Positions 1 to 5,973 of a DNA stretch of 5,973 nucleotides are shown piece by piece. Source of the DNA: JACRCE01 sp038043305 (GTDB taxonomy: Bacteria; Desulfobacterota; GWC2-55-46); assembly GCA_038043305.1 (NCBI GenBank), contig JBBTCG010000216.1:1-5973 (forward strand), written 5' to 3'. The position numbers and the translations under genes are program-made. Within the stretch, counting starts at the first letter, position 1. Each line of letters starts with the position of its first letter. The notes under the pieces are model-generated. The model did no database searches and was not told the origin of the DNA. It saw only the letters and a list, made by a program, of their open reading frames with translations.

Positions 1-232
1 CAATGGGACAGGCAATGGCAAGGCAGGCCGCGTCAACGGGAGAGGGCGATTTATTGTCTTCGAGAAACCGGCTGATAATCGGCGGCAGTCGGCTGAAGGC
101 GTTGTTCTCATACCGCGCCTTGGCAAGGCATTCGAGAGCGCCGCCCCTTAACGTGAAAAGGCCAAGCAGGGTCTTTGTGCCGCCCACGTCGCCCGCGAGG
201 ATAAGTTTGCCGGTTGTTTTAACCATTGTCAT
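1..232 (-). CDS. glk: Glucokinase, N-terminal part (3' end outside window)
   Basis: Glucokinase phosphorylates glucose with ATP to glucose 6-phosphate in the cytoplasm. The window holds 77 complete N-terminal codons and the frame is still open at the window edge. Residues 12-25 read LAGDVGGTKTLLGL, the phosphate-binding loop of the ROK/hexokinase-like ATPase fold. Residues 69-77 read ACLAIACPI, which closely resembles the matching segment of E. coli Glk; this places it in the Escherichia-type glucokinase family (PF02685) rather than the ROK repressor branch. The start chosen is the ATG at 232-230, which overlaps the pgi stop as ATGA and suggests translational coupling. A second in-frame ATG at 226-224 gives a protein two residues shorter and has no better ribosome binding site. 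A weak GGAAG lies upstream. The product fits its neighbour: Glk makes the substrate of Pgi. The sugar-binding and catalytic Asp region is outside the window, so activity cannot be judged. Confidence 0.88.
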   Translation of the reverse strand, partial: MTMVKTTGKLILAGDVGGTKTLLGLFTLRGGALECLAKARYENNAFSRLPPIISRFLEDNKSPSPVDAACLAIACPI

Positions 233-1959
233 TTGAGGCTTCCAAGGATAAAGTCAACGGCCTTTTTAAGCGTCGTCGGCCTTGAGTCTTTAAGTAGCAG
301 GAATACGACGGGACGTCCCTTTGCATTAAGCGCCTCGGCATCGGCGGTTGCTTGCGAAAGCACAAGGCCGGAAAAACCGAAACCTCGTGAAGGTATCGGA
401 ATATCGGCGCTGCTCTCGTGCGCCATTATGATGAAGACCCCCTTGTCAATCCCCCCCTTATGGAGCTGTCCGGTCGAATGCAGGTATCTCGGGCCGTAGC
501 CGGACTGCACCGGTCTTTTAAGCGCGTCCCTCAGTCCCTTTGCAAGCCTTGTAAATTCTTTTGCAGAATCTTGGTCAAACGGATTGAAATAAGCAAGCGC
601 GCCGATATATGCGCCCTTTTTCGCAAGCGATAAGAATGAACGCACAAGAAGCGCCAAGGTCGGCTTTTTTGCGCTTAGGCCAGCCGCTTCAATCCGCGCA
701 AAAGCCGCCTCGCCAAAGTATGCGGTAAAGCCTGTAGACTTTATTGCATGGCCCGGCGGGACAAGGCCGTCTTTTTTCTCCGTCCTTGCAAGGCGGGTTA
801 AGGCAAGTTTCTTCGTCAACTCCACGTCCGGCTGGTCAAACGGGTTTATGCCCATGAGCGCGCCGGCGGCAACGGTTGCAACCTCCCACTTCAAAAACTC
901 AGCGCCAAGGCAATGGATGTCGCCCAGCGTAAACCTGATTACAGGGTGTCCTTTTTTTTCAAGCGCCTCAAGAACGGACGCATCCGCCCGGCGCTCCTTG
1001 CCAACCGAGATGCTGACAAAGACCCTGTCCGGCCCGTAATCCTTCGGAGCGCCAATCGGCTCGGACCCTATTGGCACAAGCCCCTTGCCGTCCTTGCCGG
1101 TTGACTCTGCTATGAGCTGCTCAATCCACAGGCCAAAGTCTTTGAGCCTTTCATCAAGGATAAAGGTTATCTTGTCCCTGCCGACTTTTGCCAATGCCGC
1201 AAGCGTTGCTCCAAGACGGATGCCGGGGTCGAGCGAGGCGGAAAAACGGTTGGCTTCAGCAAGAATCCTTGACACGTCAATGCCGATCAAGGCCGCAGGC
1301 ACAAGACCAAAGTACGAAAGCGCTGAAAAACGGCCGCCGATGTCCGGCGGATTTGTAAACAGCCGCCTCATGCCGTATTTTCTGTAAAAGCCTTCAAGCG
1401 GGGTATCCGGGTCGGTTATGGCAATGAAATTCAAACCGGCTTCAAGGCCTTTTGCCTTTTGCACAAGGGCAAAGAAGTGCTCAAAAAACGACAGCGGCTC
1501 AATGGTGGTGCCTGATTTGCTTGATACGATGAAGAGGGTCGCTACCGGGTTTATCGCTGACTCTACGCTCCGTATCGCGTCCGGGTCCGTTGAATCGAGC
1601 ACGATAAGGCCGGGAAATCCAGCGGTCTTTCCGAATGCCGAGGCCAGCACAAGCGGGGCAAGGCTTGATCCTCCCATGCCGAGGAGCACGATATGGGTAA
1701 AGCCCGCCGCCTTTACCTCAGCGGCAAAGGCGGTAAGCTCATCAACGCGGCCGACCATGAAGAGAGGGGCGTCAAGCCAGCCAAGGGAGTTTTTTATGAT
1801 TGCCCTGTCTTTGGGGTTCTTTTTCCACAGGTCAGGGTCTTTATCCAACAGCCGTTTTGAAAAACCGATTACATCCAGTTCCTCAAGCGCGGCTTTAACG
1901 GCCGTCTTAATCTCAGGCTCGATGCCGTTCAATGAATAGCGTGATAGAGACCTTTGCAT
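229..1959 (-). CDS. pgi: Glucose-6-phosphate isomerase, free-standing, of the transaldolase-fused type
   Basis: Predicted to interconvert glucose 6-phosphate and fructose 6-phosphate in the cytoplasm (SIS-domain sugar isomerase). The protein has 576 residues. Visible motifs are GMGGSSLAP at 94-102, SSKSGTTIEP at 146-155, GGRFS at 208-212 (Arg210), AESTGKDGKG at 284-293 (likely base Glu285), NPFDQPDVELTK at 372-383 (Lys383) and YLHSTGQLHKGG at 492-503 (His494). The wording of these motifs, including GWLDAP at 60-65 and GYGPRYLHSTGQ near the C-terminus, matches my recollection of the isomerase half of bifunctional transaldolase/phosphoglucose isomerase proteins better than classical Pgi. There is no transaldolase domain here: the start ATG at 1959 has AAGAGGGG nine bases upstream, and only 51 bases separate it from tkt. 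The His motif lies after the NPFDQ motif, whereas classical Pgi has it before. The stop overlaps the glk start. Isomerase identity is strong; exact substrate range is inferred. Confidence 0.88.
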   Translation of the reverse strand: MQRSLSRYSLNGIEPEIKTAVKAALEELDVIGFSKRLLDKDPDLWKKNPKDRAIIKNSLGWLDAPLFMVGRVDELTAFAAEVKAAGFTHIVLLGMGGSSLAPLVLASAFGKTAGFPGLIVLDSTDPDAIRSVESAINPVATLFIVSSKSGTTIEPLSFFEHFFALVQKAKGLEAGLNFIAITDPDTPLEGFYRKYGMRRLFTNPPDIGGRFSALSYFGLVPAALIGIDVSRILAEANRFSASLDPGIRLGATLAALAKVGRDKITFILDERLKDFGLWIEQLIAESTGKDGKGLVPIGSEPIGAPKDYGPDRVFVSISVGKERRADASVLEALEKKGHPVIRFTLGDIHCLGAEFLKWEVATVAAGALMGINPFDQPDVELTKKLALTRLARTEKKDGLVPPGHAIKSTGFTAYFGEAAFARIEAAGLSAKKPTLALLVRSFLSLAKKGAYIGALAYFNPFDQDSAKEFTRLAKGLRDALKRPVQSGYGPRYLHSTGQLHKGGIDKGVFIIMAHESSADIPIPSRGFGFSGLVLSQATADAEALNAKGRPVVFLLLKDSRPTTLKKAVDFILGSLK

Positions 1960-1968
1960 GGTTTCAAG

Positions 1969-1976
1969 CCCCTCTT
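1969..1976 (-). promoter_or_regulatory. Ribosome binding site of pgi
   Basis: On the minus strand this reads AAGAGGGG, ending nine bases before the ATG at 1959. It supports that ATG as the start of a free-standing isomerase, rather than an internal Met of a longer fused protein. Confidence 0.6.
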
Positions 1977-1978
1977 AT

Positions 1979-1998
1979 GTCTTGACGACGCACAAGAC
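1979..1998 (-). other. Small inverted repeat in the tkt-pgi gap
   Basis: On the minus strand GTCTTG and CAAGAC form a perfect 6-bp stem around an 8-base loop, between the tkt stop and the pgi ribosome binding site. No U-tract follows, so it does not look like an intrinsic terminator. It could be a weak intercistronic hairpin affecting mRNA processing or stability, or chance; a 6-bp stem is not strong evidence. Confidence 0.25.
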
Positions 1999-2010
1999 CC
2001 TTAAGCGCCT

Positions 2011-4086
2011 TTACACGGTCGTCTCGACAGTAAGGCCGTCTTTTTTCCCGCTCACGAGAAAAGCGGCGCGTTCGACGGCCGCCTCGACGGTAAGGCCGAA
2101 TCTTTCGTAAAGGGTCTTGTACGGGGCAGAGGCGCCAAACCTGTCAATGCCCATCGTATCGCCTTGGCTTCCAACGTATTTGTGCCAGCCCATCGTTGTC
2201 CCAGCCTCGATGGACATCCTCGCCTTTACATGCGCCGGGAAGACCGTTGCCTTGTAGCCGGCGTCCTGAGCCTCGAATATCTCGAAGCTTGGCATGCTCA
2301 CCACGCGGCTTTTTATACCGCGTTTTAAGAGGGCGTCCGTTGCGCCGAGCGCGATATGCACCTCAGAGCCGGACGCCATGATAATAACGTCAGGGCCAGC
2401 AGAAGGGTCGGCGTTTTCAGAACCTGAGACGATATACGCACCGCGTGACAGATCGCCCTTTGCGCCGCGCCCTTGCCTGTCAATCACAGGGACGTTTTGC
2501 CTTGTAAGGATAAGGGCGACAGGGCCGCTCAGTTGCTTGCGTGAAAGGGCATACCTCCACGCCTCGGCCGTTTCAACGGCGTCCGCCGGTCTTATTACGG
2601 TAAGGTTTGGAACAGCCCTGAGGCTTGCTATGTGTTCGATGGGCTGGTGCGTTGGGCCGTCCTCGCCAAGGCCGATGGAGTCGTGCGTAAAGACGTATAC
2701 CACGTTGAGCTTCATCAGAGCCGCAAGCCTTATTGCCGGGCGCATGTAATCGGAAAATACGAGGAAGGTTCCGCCGAAAGGCACGATGACATTGCTTTGC
2801 GCCATGCCGTTCATTATCGCGGCCATCGCGTGTTCGCGCACGCCGAAGTGTATGTTCCTGCCCGCGCCTGTTGCCGTGAAATAATCAAACCCGTTGAGCG
2901 CGGTGTTGTTTGACGGCCCAAGGTCGGCGGAGCCTCCCACAAGATGGGGCATCTTCTTTGCAACGGCGTTCAAGACCTTGCCCGACGCGCTCCTCGTGGC
3001 GCTTGGCGCATCAGACGGCGAAAAGGCCGGAAGCACGCCTTCCCAGTCCTCAAGCGCCTTGCTATCCATTCCCTCCATTGCCTTTACAAGCCCCTTTGCG
3101 GCCTCTGGGTGCTCCTGTTGATAGCCCTTTAAGAGCGCATCCCAGTTTTTCTTGAGTAAAGCGCCGCGGCTTGCCGCTTTCCTGAACTCCTCAGCCGCCT
3201 CTTGAGGGATATGAAATTCAGGGGACAGAGGCCAGCCCAGCGCCTCCTTTGCGCGTCTTACCTCGCCTGCGCCAAGAGGCGCGCCGTGAGCCTCTGCGGT
3301 ATCCTGCTTTGCCGGAGACCCGTAGCCGATGTTCGTTCTGGCGATTATAAGGGACGGCCTTGTCCTCTCAGCCTTTCCCGCCTCTATGGCGCGGGCGATT
3401 GCCGAAAGATTATTGCCGTCAACGGCCTGCACGTGCCAGTTCATGGCCTCGAATCTCTTGCCCACGTCCTCGGTAAAGCTCAGGCCGGTTGGGCCCTCTA
3501 TGGTAATCTTGTTGTCCGAATAAAGGTAAACGATGCTGCCAAGACCGAGATGCCCGGCGATAGAGGCCGCCTCGTTAGATACGCCCTCCATCATGTCGCC
3601 GTCGCTCGTGACGGCGTATATGTTGTAATCGAACAGCGGATAGCCTGGCCTGTTGTAAAGGGAGGCAAGGTATCTTTGGGCTATGGCCATGCCCACGCCG
3701 GTGGCAAAACCCTGTCCAAGCGGCCCGGTCGTGGTCTCGATGCCGCGCTCTATATCATACTCAGGATGGCCGGGGGTATGGCTTCCCCACTGTCTGAACT
3801 TCTTAAGCTGGTCAAGGGGCATGTCAAAACCGGTAAGGTGGAGGAGCGAATACAGGAGCATTGAGCCATGCCCGGCTGACAGGATGAATCTGTCCCTGCC
3901 GAACCACTTGGGGTCTTTTGGATCGAATCGCAGAAACCTCGTCCAGAGCACGTAGGCCATGGGCGCGTCTCCCATCGGCATCCCTGGGTGGCCGGAATTG
4001 GCCGCCTCAACCGCGTCAACCGAGAGAAACCGCAGGGTGTTTACACATAGATCGTCAATCGCGCCGAATGAAACATTGTTGCTCAT
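2011..4086 (-). CDS. tkt: Transketolase
   Basis: Thiamine diphosphate- and divalent metal-dependent transketolase. It moves two-carbon units between ketose and aldose phosphates in the non-oxidative pentose phosphate pathway, in the cytoplasm. Length is 691 residues, slightly long for the bacterial family (about 660-670). The N-terminal ThDP domain shows SGHPG at 31-35, AGHGS at 71-75, GSHTPGHPE at 101-109, and the ThDP/metal motif from SDGDMMEG (161-168) to Asn192. The central Pyr domain shows GVREHAM at 415-421, with Glu418 as the expected catalytic acid, and LGEDGPTHQP at 473-482. The C-terminal domain shows DRFGASAP at 648-655. All key active-site residues I can place are present. The start ATG has AAGGGG seven bases upstream, and this site overlaps the DUF502 stop codon, so coupled translation is likely. 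About 20 residues at the C-terminus extend past the usual end and carry a near-repeat of GLTVE. Confidence 0.97.
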   Translation of the reverse strand: MSNNVSFGAIDDLCVNTLRFLSVDAVEAANSGHPGMPMGDAPMAYVLWTRFLRFDPKDPKWFGRDRFILSAGHGSMLLYSLLHLTGFDMPLDQLKKFRQWGSHTPGHPEYDIERGIETTTGPLGQGFATGVGMAIAQRYLASLYNRPGYPLFDYNIYAVTSDGDMMEGVSNEAASIAGHLGLGSIVYLYSDNKITIEGPTGLSFTEDVGKRFEAMNWHVQAVDGNNLSAIARAIEAGKAERTRPSLIIARTNIGYGSPAKQDTAEAHGAPLGAGEVRRAKEALGWPLSPEFHIPQEAAEEFRKAASRGALLKKNWDALLKGYQQEHPEAAKGLVKAMEGMDSKALEDWEGVLPAFSPSDAPSATRSASGKVLNAVAKKMPHLVGGSADLGPSNNTALNGFDYFTATGAGRNIHFGVREHAMAAIMNGMAQSNVIVPFGGTFLVFSDYMRPAIRLAALMKLNVVYVFTHDSIGLGEDGPTHQPIEHIASLRAVPNLTVIRPADAVETAEAWRYALSRKQLSGPVALILTRQNVPVIDRQGRGAKGDLSRGAYIVSGSENADPSAGPDVIIMASGSEVHIALGATDALLKRGIKSRVVSMPSFEIFEAQDAGYKATVFPAHVKARMSIEAGTTMGWHKYVGSQGDTMGIDRFGASAPYKTLYERFGLTVEAAVERAAFLVSGKKDGLTVETTV
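2014..2097 (-). repeat. Short direct repeat at the 3' end of tkt, 60-base period
   Basis: Bases 2014-2037 and 2074-2097 match at 20 of 24 positions by my count and lie exactly 60 bases apart, so they are in frame. They encode GLTVEAAV (residues 664-671) and GLTVETTV (684-691, the last residues of the protein). The sequence between the copies is not duplicated. This may be a partial tandem duplication or slippage event that added the tail, or coincidence in a low-complexity end. Confidence 0.5.
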
Positions 4087-4093
4087 CTTAGTG

Positions 4094-4099
4094 CCCCTT
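4094..4099 (-). promoter_or_regulatory. Ribosome binding site of tkt overlapping the upstream stop
   Basis: The minus strand reads TAAGGGG. The TAA stop of the DUF502 gene (4100-4098) shares bases with the AAGGGG ribosome binding site of tkt, seven bases before its ATG. This arrangement suits termination-reinitiation and fixes the tkt start. Confidence 0.6.
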
Positions 4100-4718
4100 A
4101 TGTTTTAGAAACTGTGTTTTCGGGCGGCATGACCATGCCTCCGGTCATTATCACCTTGAAGGCGTCCTCAACCCTCATGTCAATGGCGATCACCTTACTT
4201 TCCGGCACGATTATATAATAGCCGGTGGTCGGGTTGGGCGTCGTGGGTATGAATACGCTCACAGAGTCATCCCCTGTCTTTTTCTTTAACTCTCCGCTCG
4301 GCTTGCATGTAAGAAAACCCACGGAGTATACCCCGTCACGCGGGAACTCCACGAGCACAACCCTCCTGAAGCCCTCATGCTCCTTGGCAAAGAAGGTCTC
4401 CATGAACTGTTTTGTCCCGTTGTAGACGATCCTCAGCACAGGCACCTTGGAGAGCATCTTCTCTCCAAGATGTACGAGCTTCCTGCCGAGAAAGTTGGTC
4501 ACAATCACGCCGACGAGGACTATGCCGATTATCGTAAAGATAATCCCAAGCCCGGGGATATGAAATGGCAAAAAGGAATCGGGCCTGGCCGCCTGAGGCA
4601 GGAGCGTAAAGACGTTGTCCATGAAGCCGACGATGAGAGAGAGCACGTAAGCGGTTATATAAAGCGGCACGACTACAAGGAGCCCGGTTATAAAGTAATG
4701 CCGTATCTTCTTACTCAT
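4098..4718 (-). CDS. DUF502 (COV1-like) inner-membrane protein of unknown function
   Basis: A 206-residue membrane protein of the DUF502 family (PF04367), related to plant COV1/LCV proteins; its biochemical role in bacteria is not established. Two hydrophobic segments are visible, about residues 8-32 (after a short basic N-terminus, MSKKIRHY) and about 56-77, followed by a mostly soluble C-terminal domain. Family-type motifs are IPGLG at 54-58, PVLRIVYNGTKQ at 93-104, FRRVVLVEFPRDGVYSVGF at 117-135, VFIPTTPNPTTGYYIIVP at 155-172, and the end motif TGGMVMPP at 192-199. The length is typical and there is no sign of decay. The ATG overlaps the panD TGA as ATGA. An AAGGAG lies 14 bases upstream inside panD, rather far, so coupling to panD translation is likely. 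Position between CoA and sugar-phosphate genes suggests co-expression, but I do not infer a metabolic function from that. Confidence 0.9.
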   Translation of the reverse strand: MSKKIRHYFITGLLVVVPLYITAYVLSLIVGFMDNVFTLLPQAARPDSFLPFHIPGLGIIFTIIGIVLVGVIVTNFLGRKLVHLGEKMLSKVPVLRIVYNGTKQFMETFFAKEHEGFRRVVLVEFPRDGVYSVGFLTCKPSGELKKKTGDDSVSVFIPTTPNPTTGYYIIVPESKVIAIDMRVEDAFKVIMTGGMVMPPENTVSKT

Positions 4719-5092
4719 AAGGAATGGGCAAGCTCCTTGCTCACCCTTTTTATGGAGTTGACGATATCCACGTAGACCAGCACAGGGACGTGCGATACGG
4801 CCTCGCTCTCCTCAAGCGCCGAATAGCTCGCTATTATAACGAGGTCGCCTTTTTCGGCAAGCCGCGCAGCCGCGCCGTTGATGGATATGGTGCCTGTACC
4901 TCTTTCAGCCTTGATGGCGTAAGTGGTAAGGCGATTGCCGTTGTTTATATTGTATATATGCACCTGTTCAAAGGGATATATACCGGCCGCCTCCATAAGG
5001 CTCTCGTCAATGGCCACAGAGCCTTCGTAGTTCACGTTGGCGTCCGTTACCGTGGCCCTGTGTATCTTGCTCTTCAACATCATGCGTTGCAT
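4715..5092 (-). CDS. panD: Aspartate 1-decarboxylase precursor
   Basis: Pyruvoyl-dependent enzyme that decarboxylates L-aspartate to beta-alanine for pantothenate and coenzyme A synthesis in the cytoplasm. The frame is open from an ATG at 5116, but I choose the ATG at 5092. It has AAGGAGGA ending eight bases upstream, and it puts the self-cleavage pair at Gly24-Ser25 (YEGSVAID), the same numbering as E. coli PanD. This gives 125 residues, the normal length. With this start, Lys9, Tyr22, Arg54, Thr57, Tyr58 and Asn72 also fall at their E. coli positions, and the NGAAAR loop follows at 72-77. The precursor should cleave into a short beta chain and a larger alpha chain whose N-terminal serine becomes the pyruvoyl group. 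It follows panC and overlaps the DUF502 gene by ATGA. All active-site residues are present. Whether an activator such as PanZ is needed cannot be seen here. Confidence 0.97.
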   Translation of the reverse strand: MQRMMLKSKIHRATVTDANVNYEGSVAIDESLMEAAGIYPFEQVHIYNINNGNRLTTYAIKAERGTGTISINGAAARLAEKGDLVIIASYSALEESEAVSHVPVLVYVDIVNSIKRVSKELAHSL

Positions 5093-5100
5093 CGCTTGCA

Positions 5101-5108
5101 TCCTCCTT
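5101..5108 (-). promoter_or_regulatory. Ribosome binding site that decides the panD start
   Basis: The minus strand reads AAGGAGGA, a near-perfect Shine-Dalgarno sequence, eight bases before the ATG at 5092. The competing in-frame ATG at 5101-5099 overlaps the end of this site, and the ATG at 5116 lies upstream of it, so neither can be served by it. Confidence 0.8.
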
Positions 5109-5110
5109 AT

Positions 5111-5124
5111 AATCATCGACGATT
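5111..5124. other. Imperfect 14-bp palindrome in the panC-panD gap
   Basis: The bases read AATCATCGACGATT: two AATC/GATT arms around a central TCGA, with one mismatched pair. It sits just upstream of the panD ribosome binding site. It could be a weak hairpin or protein site, but short palindromes like this are common by chance and I see no second copy in the window. Confidence 0.2.
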
Positions 5125-5137
5125 ACGCGGGCTTGCC

Positions 5138-5973
5138 TCAAACCCTGTCCAGCAAACAGTTGTCAATAAGCCTTGTCTTGCCGATCCTTACTGCAAGAAG
5201 GAGCATTGCGCTCGATTCAACGCGGTCAACTCCCTCAAGTGTATCCGTATCGCACACCTTTACATATTCTACCACGGCAAGAGGTTCGTTCTCTATAATT
5301 TTTTTCACCCTGTGGATTATGGCCTGAGCCTTTGTCTCAGCCTCTGATAGCGCGGAGCGCCCCTCGTCAAGAGCGCGCGGTATGCAGACTGCGGCGCATC
5401 TCTCATTGGCGTCAAGGTAGCTGTTCCTTGAACTCATCGCCAACCCGTCGGCCTCGCGCACCGTGTCAACGCCGATGACCTCCACGTCAAGGTTTAAGTC
5501 CAGCGCCATCCGGCGTATCAGGACAAACTGCTGATAGTCCTTTTTCCCGAAAACCGTTGCATGGGGCATGGTAATGTTAAAGAGCTTCAACACCACCGTT
5601 GCAACGCCCTTGAAATGCCCTGCCCTTGCCTCTCCGCACAGATGCCTTGAGAGCGTCTCCACCTGCGTATATGTCTGGAACCCGTCCGGGTACATATCTT
5701 CAGACCGCGGCGCGAAAACACAGTCAACCCCGGCCGCGCGCGCCGTGCACAAGTCAGCGTCCAGATCCCTCGGATAGGTCTTGTAGTCCTCATTCGGGCC
5801 AAACTGCGCCGGATTTACGAATATGCTCAGGATGAGTAAGCCGTGCTTGCCCCTCGCAACGCGCAAAAGTTCCTTATGCCCGGCGTGCAAAAAACCCATG
5901 GTCGGGACGAGAGATATTGTCCTGCCGGCCATTCTCGTCTCAACGGCAAGGCGTTGCATCTCGCTTATGTCTT
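5138..5973 (-). CDS. panC: Pantothenate synthetase (pantoate-beta-alanine ligase), 5' end outside window
   Basis: ATP-dependent ligase joining pantoate and beta-alanine to give pantothenate through a pantoyl-adenylate; cytoplasmic. Counting from the first in-window Met (5959), motifs are PTMGFLHAGH at 19-28 (HIGH-type nucleotide-binding motif), FVNPAQFGPNEDYKTYPR at 47-64, GHFKGVATVV at 114-123, GKKDYQQ at 138-144 and MSSRN at 175-179 (KMSKS-like). That Met is probably not the start: the frame stays open to the window edge and reads DISE just before it, matching the usual PanC N-terminus in which a T/S-I-x-E-M segment precedes the first helix. The true start should lie only a few codons outside, giving about 280 residues, the family norm. 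PanD, encoded 45 bases downstream, makes its beta-alanine substrate. panB, the usual third partner, is not in the window and may lie upstream. Confidence 0.97.
   Translation of the reverse strand, partial: DISEMQRLAVETRMAGRTISLVPTMGFLHAGHKELLRVARGKHGLLILSIFVNPAQFGPNEDYKTYPRDLDADLCTARAAGVDCVFAPRSEDMYPDGFQTYTQVETLSRHLCGEARAGHFKGVATVVLKLFNITMPHATVFGKKDYQQFVLIRRMALDLNLDVEVIGVDTVREADGLAMSSRNSYLDANERCAAVCIPRALDEGRSALSEAETKAQAIIHRVKKIIENEPLAVVEYVKVCDTDTLEGVDRVESSAMLLLAVRIGKTRLIDNCLLDRV

Noticed and set aside
950..961. A run of eight A on the minus strand within pgi, a possible slippage or frameshift site
   Set aside because: The zero frame continues with conserved Pgi motifs on both sides, so no programmed shift is needed; I see no stimulatory structure.
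1418..1939. A 173-codon plus-strand open frame inside pgi
   Set aside because: It is antisense to conserved isomerase motifs and has no independent support.
1960..2010. Possible terminator or promoter between tkt and pgi
   Set aside because: The only hairpin is a 6-bp stem with no U-tract, and I see no convincing -35/-10 pair within the 51 bases.
764..2046. A 16-base identical stretch (AAGGCCGTCTTTTTTC) in pgi near 764 and in tkt near 2032
   Set aside because: Both encode KKDGL-type residues in lysine-rich linker or tail segments; similar codon use explains it better than a mobile or regulatory repeat.
3202..3864. A 220-codon open frame on the plus strand inside tkt
   Set aside because: It is antisense to the well-conserved ThDP domain of transketolase, its translation shows no recognisable family, and long antisense frames are expected in GC-rich coding DNA.
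3750..4019. An 89-codon alternative minus-strand frame inside tkt
   Set aside because: It overlaps the conserved N-terminal ThDP region of tkt in another frame and has no ribosome binding site or family resemblance.
4724..5347. A 207-codon open frame on the plus strand across panD and the end of panC
   Set aside because: It is antisense to two clear genes and their gap, and the protein is Cys/His/Tyr-rich with no recognisable domain; it is a shadow frame.

Overview
The window looks like ordinary chromosomal DNA from a Gram-negative-type bacterium of moderately high GC content, roughly mid-50s percent by eye. The proteins resemble those of the deltaproteobacterial, Nitrospirota and Desulfobacterota-like groups. 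This placement is an impression from protein style (COV1-type DUF502 protein, Escherichia-type glucokinase, Tal-Pgi-type isomerase) and gene packing. No marker gene here fixes the taxonomy.

All six genes lie on the minus strand, so transcription runs from the high-coordinate end to the low end: panC (5' end outside the window), panD, a DUF502 membrane protein gene, tkt, a pgi-type gene, then glk (3' end outside the window). Spacing is very tight. panC to panD is 45 nt, panD to DUF502 overlaps as ATGA, DUF502 to tkt is 11 nt, tkt to pgi is 51 nt, and pgi to glk overlaps as ATGA. I see no convincing promoter or rho-independent terminator between genes, so one polycistronic unit is the simplest reading.

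The genes fall into two themes. panC and panD supply beta-alanine and pantothenate for coenzyme A. tkt, pgi and glk serve glucose 6-phosphate formation, its isomerisation to fructose 6-phosphate, and carbon exchange in the non-oxidative pentose phosphate pathway. A small two-helix membrane protein of unknown function (DUF502/COV1 family) sits between the two themes, with its start overlapping the panD stop.

I found no new defence, mobile or RNA-based system. The points worth a second look are: a free-standing Pgi of the type usually fused to transaldolase, located next to tkt where such fusions are often found; an apparent swap in the order of catalytic motifs in that protein; a short in-frame near-duplication forming the C-terminal tail of transketolase; and a DUF502 gene embedded in a metabolic operon. 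No stretch longer than about 50 bases is free of coding sequence.
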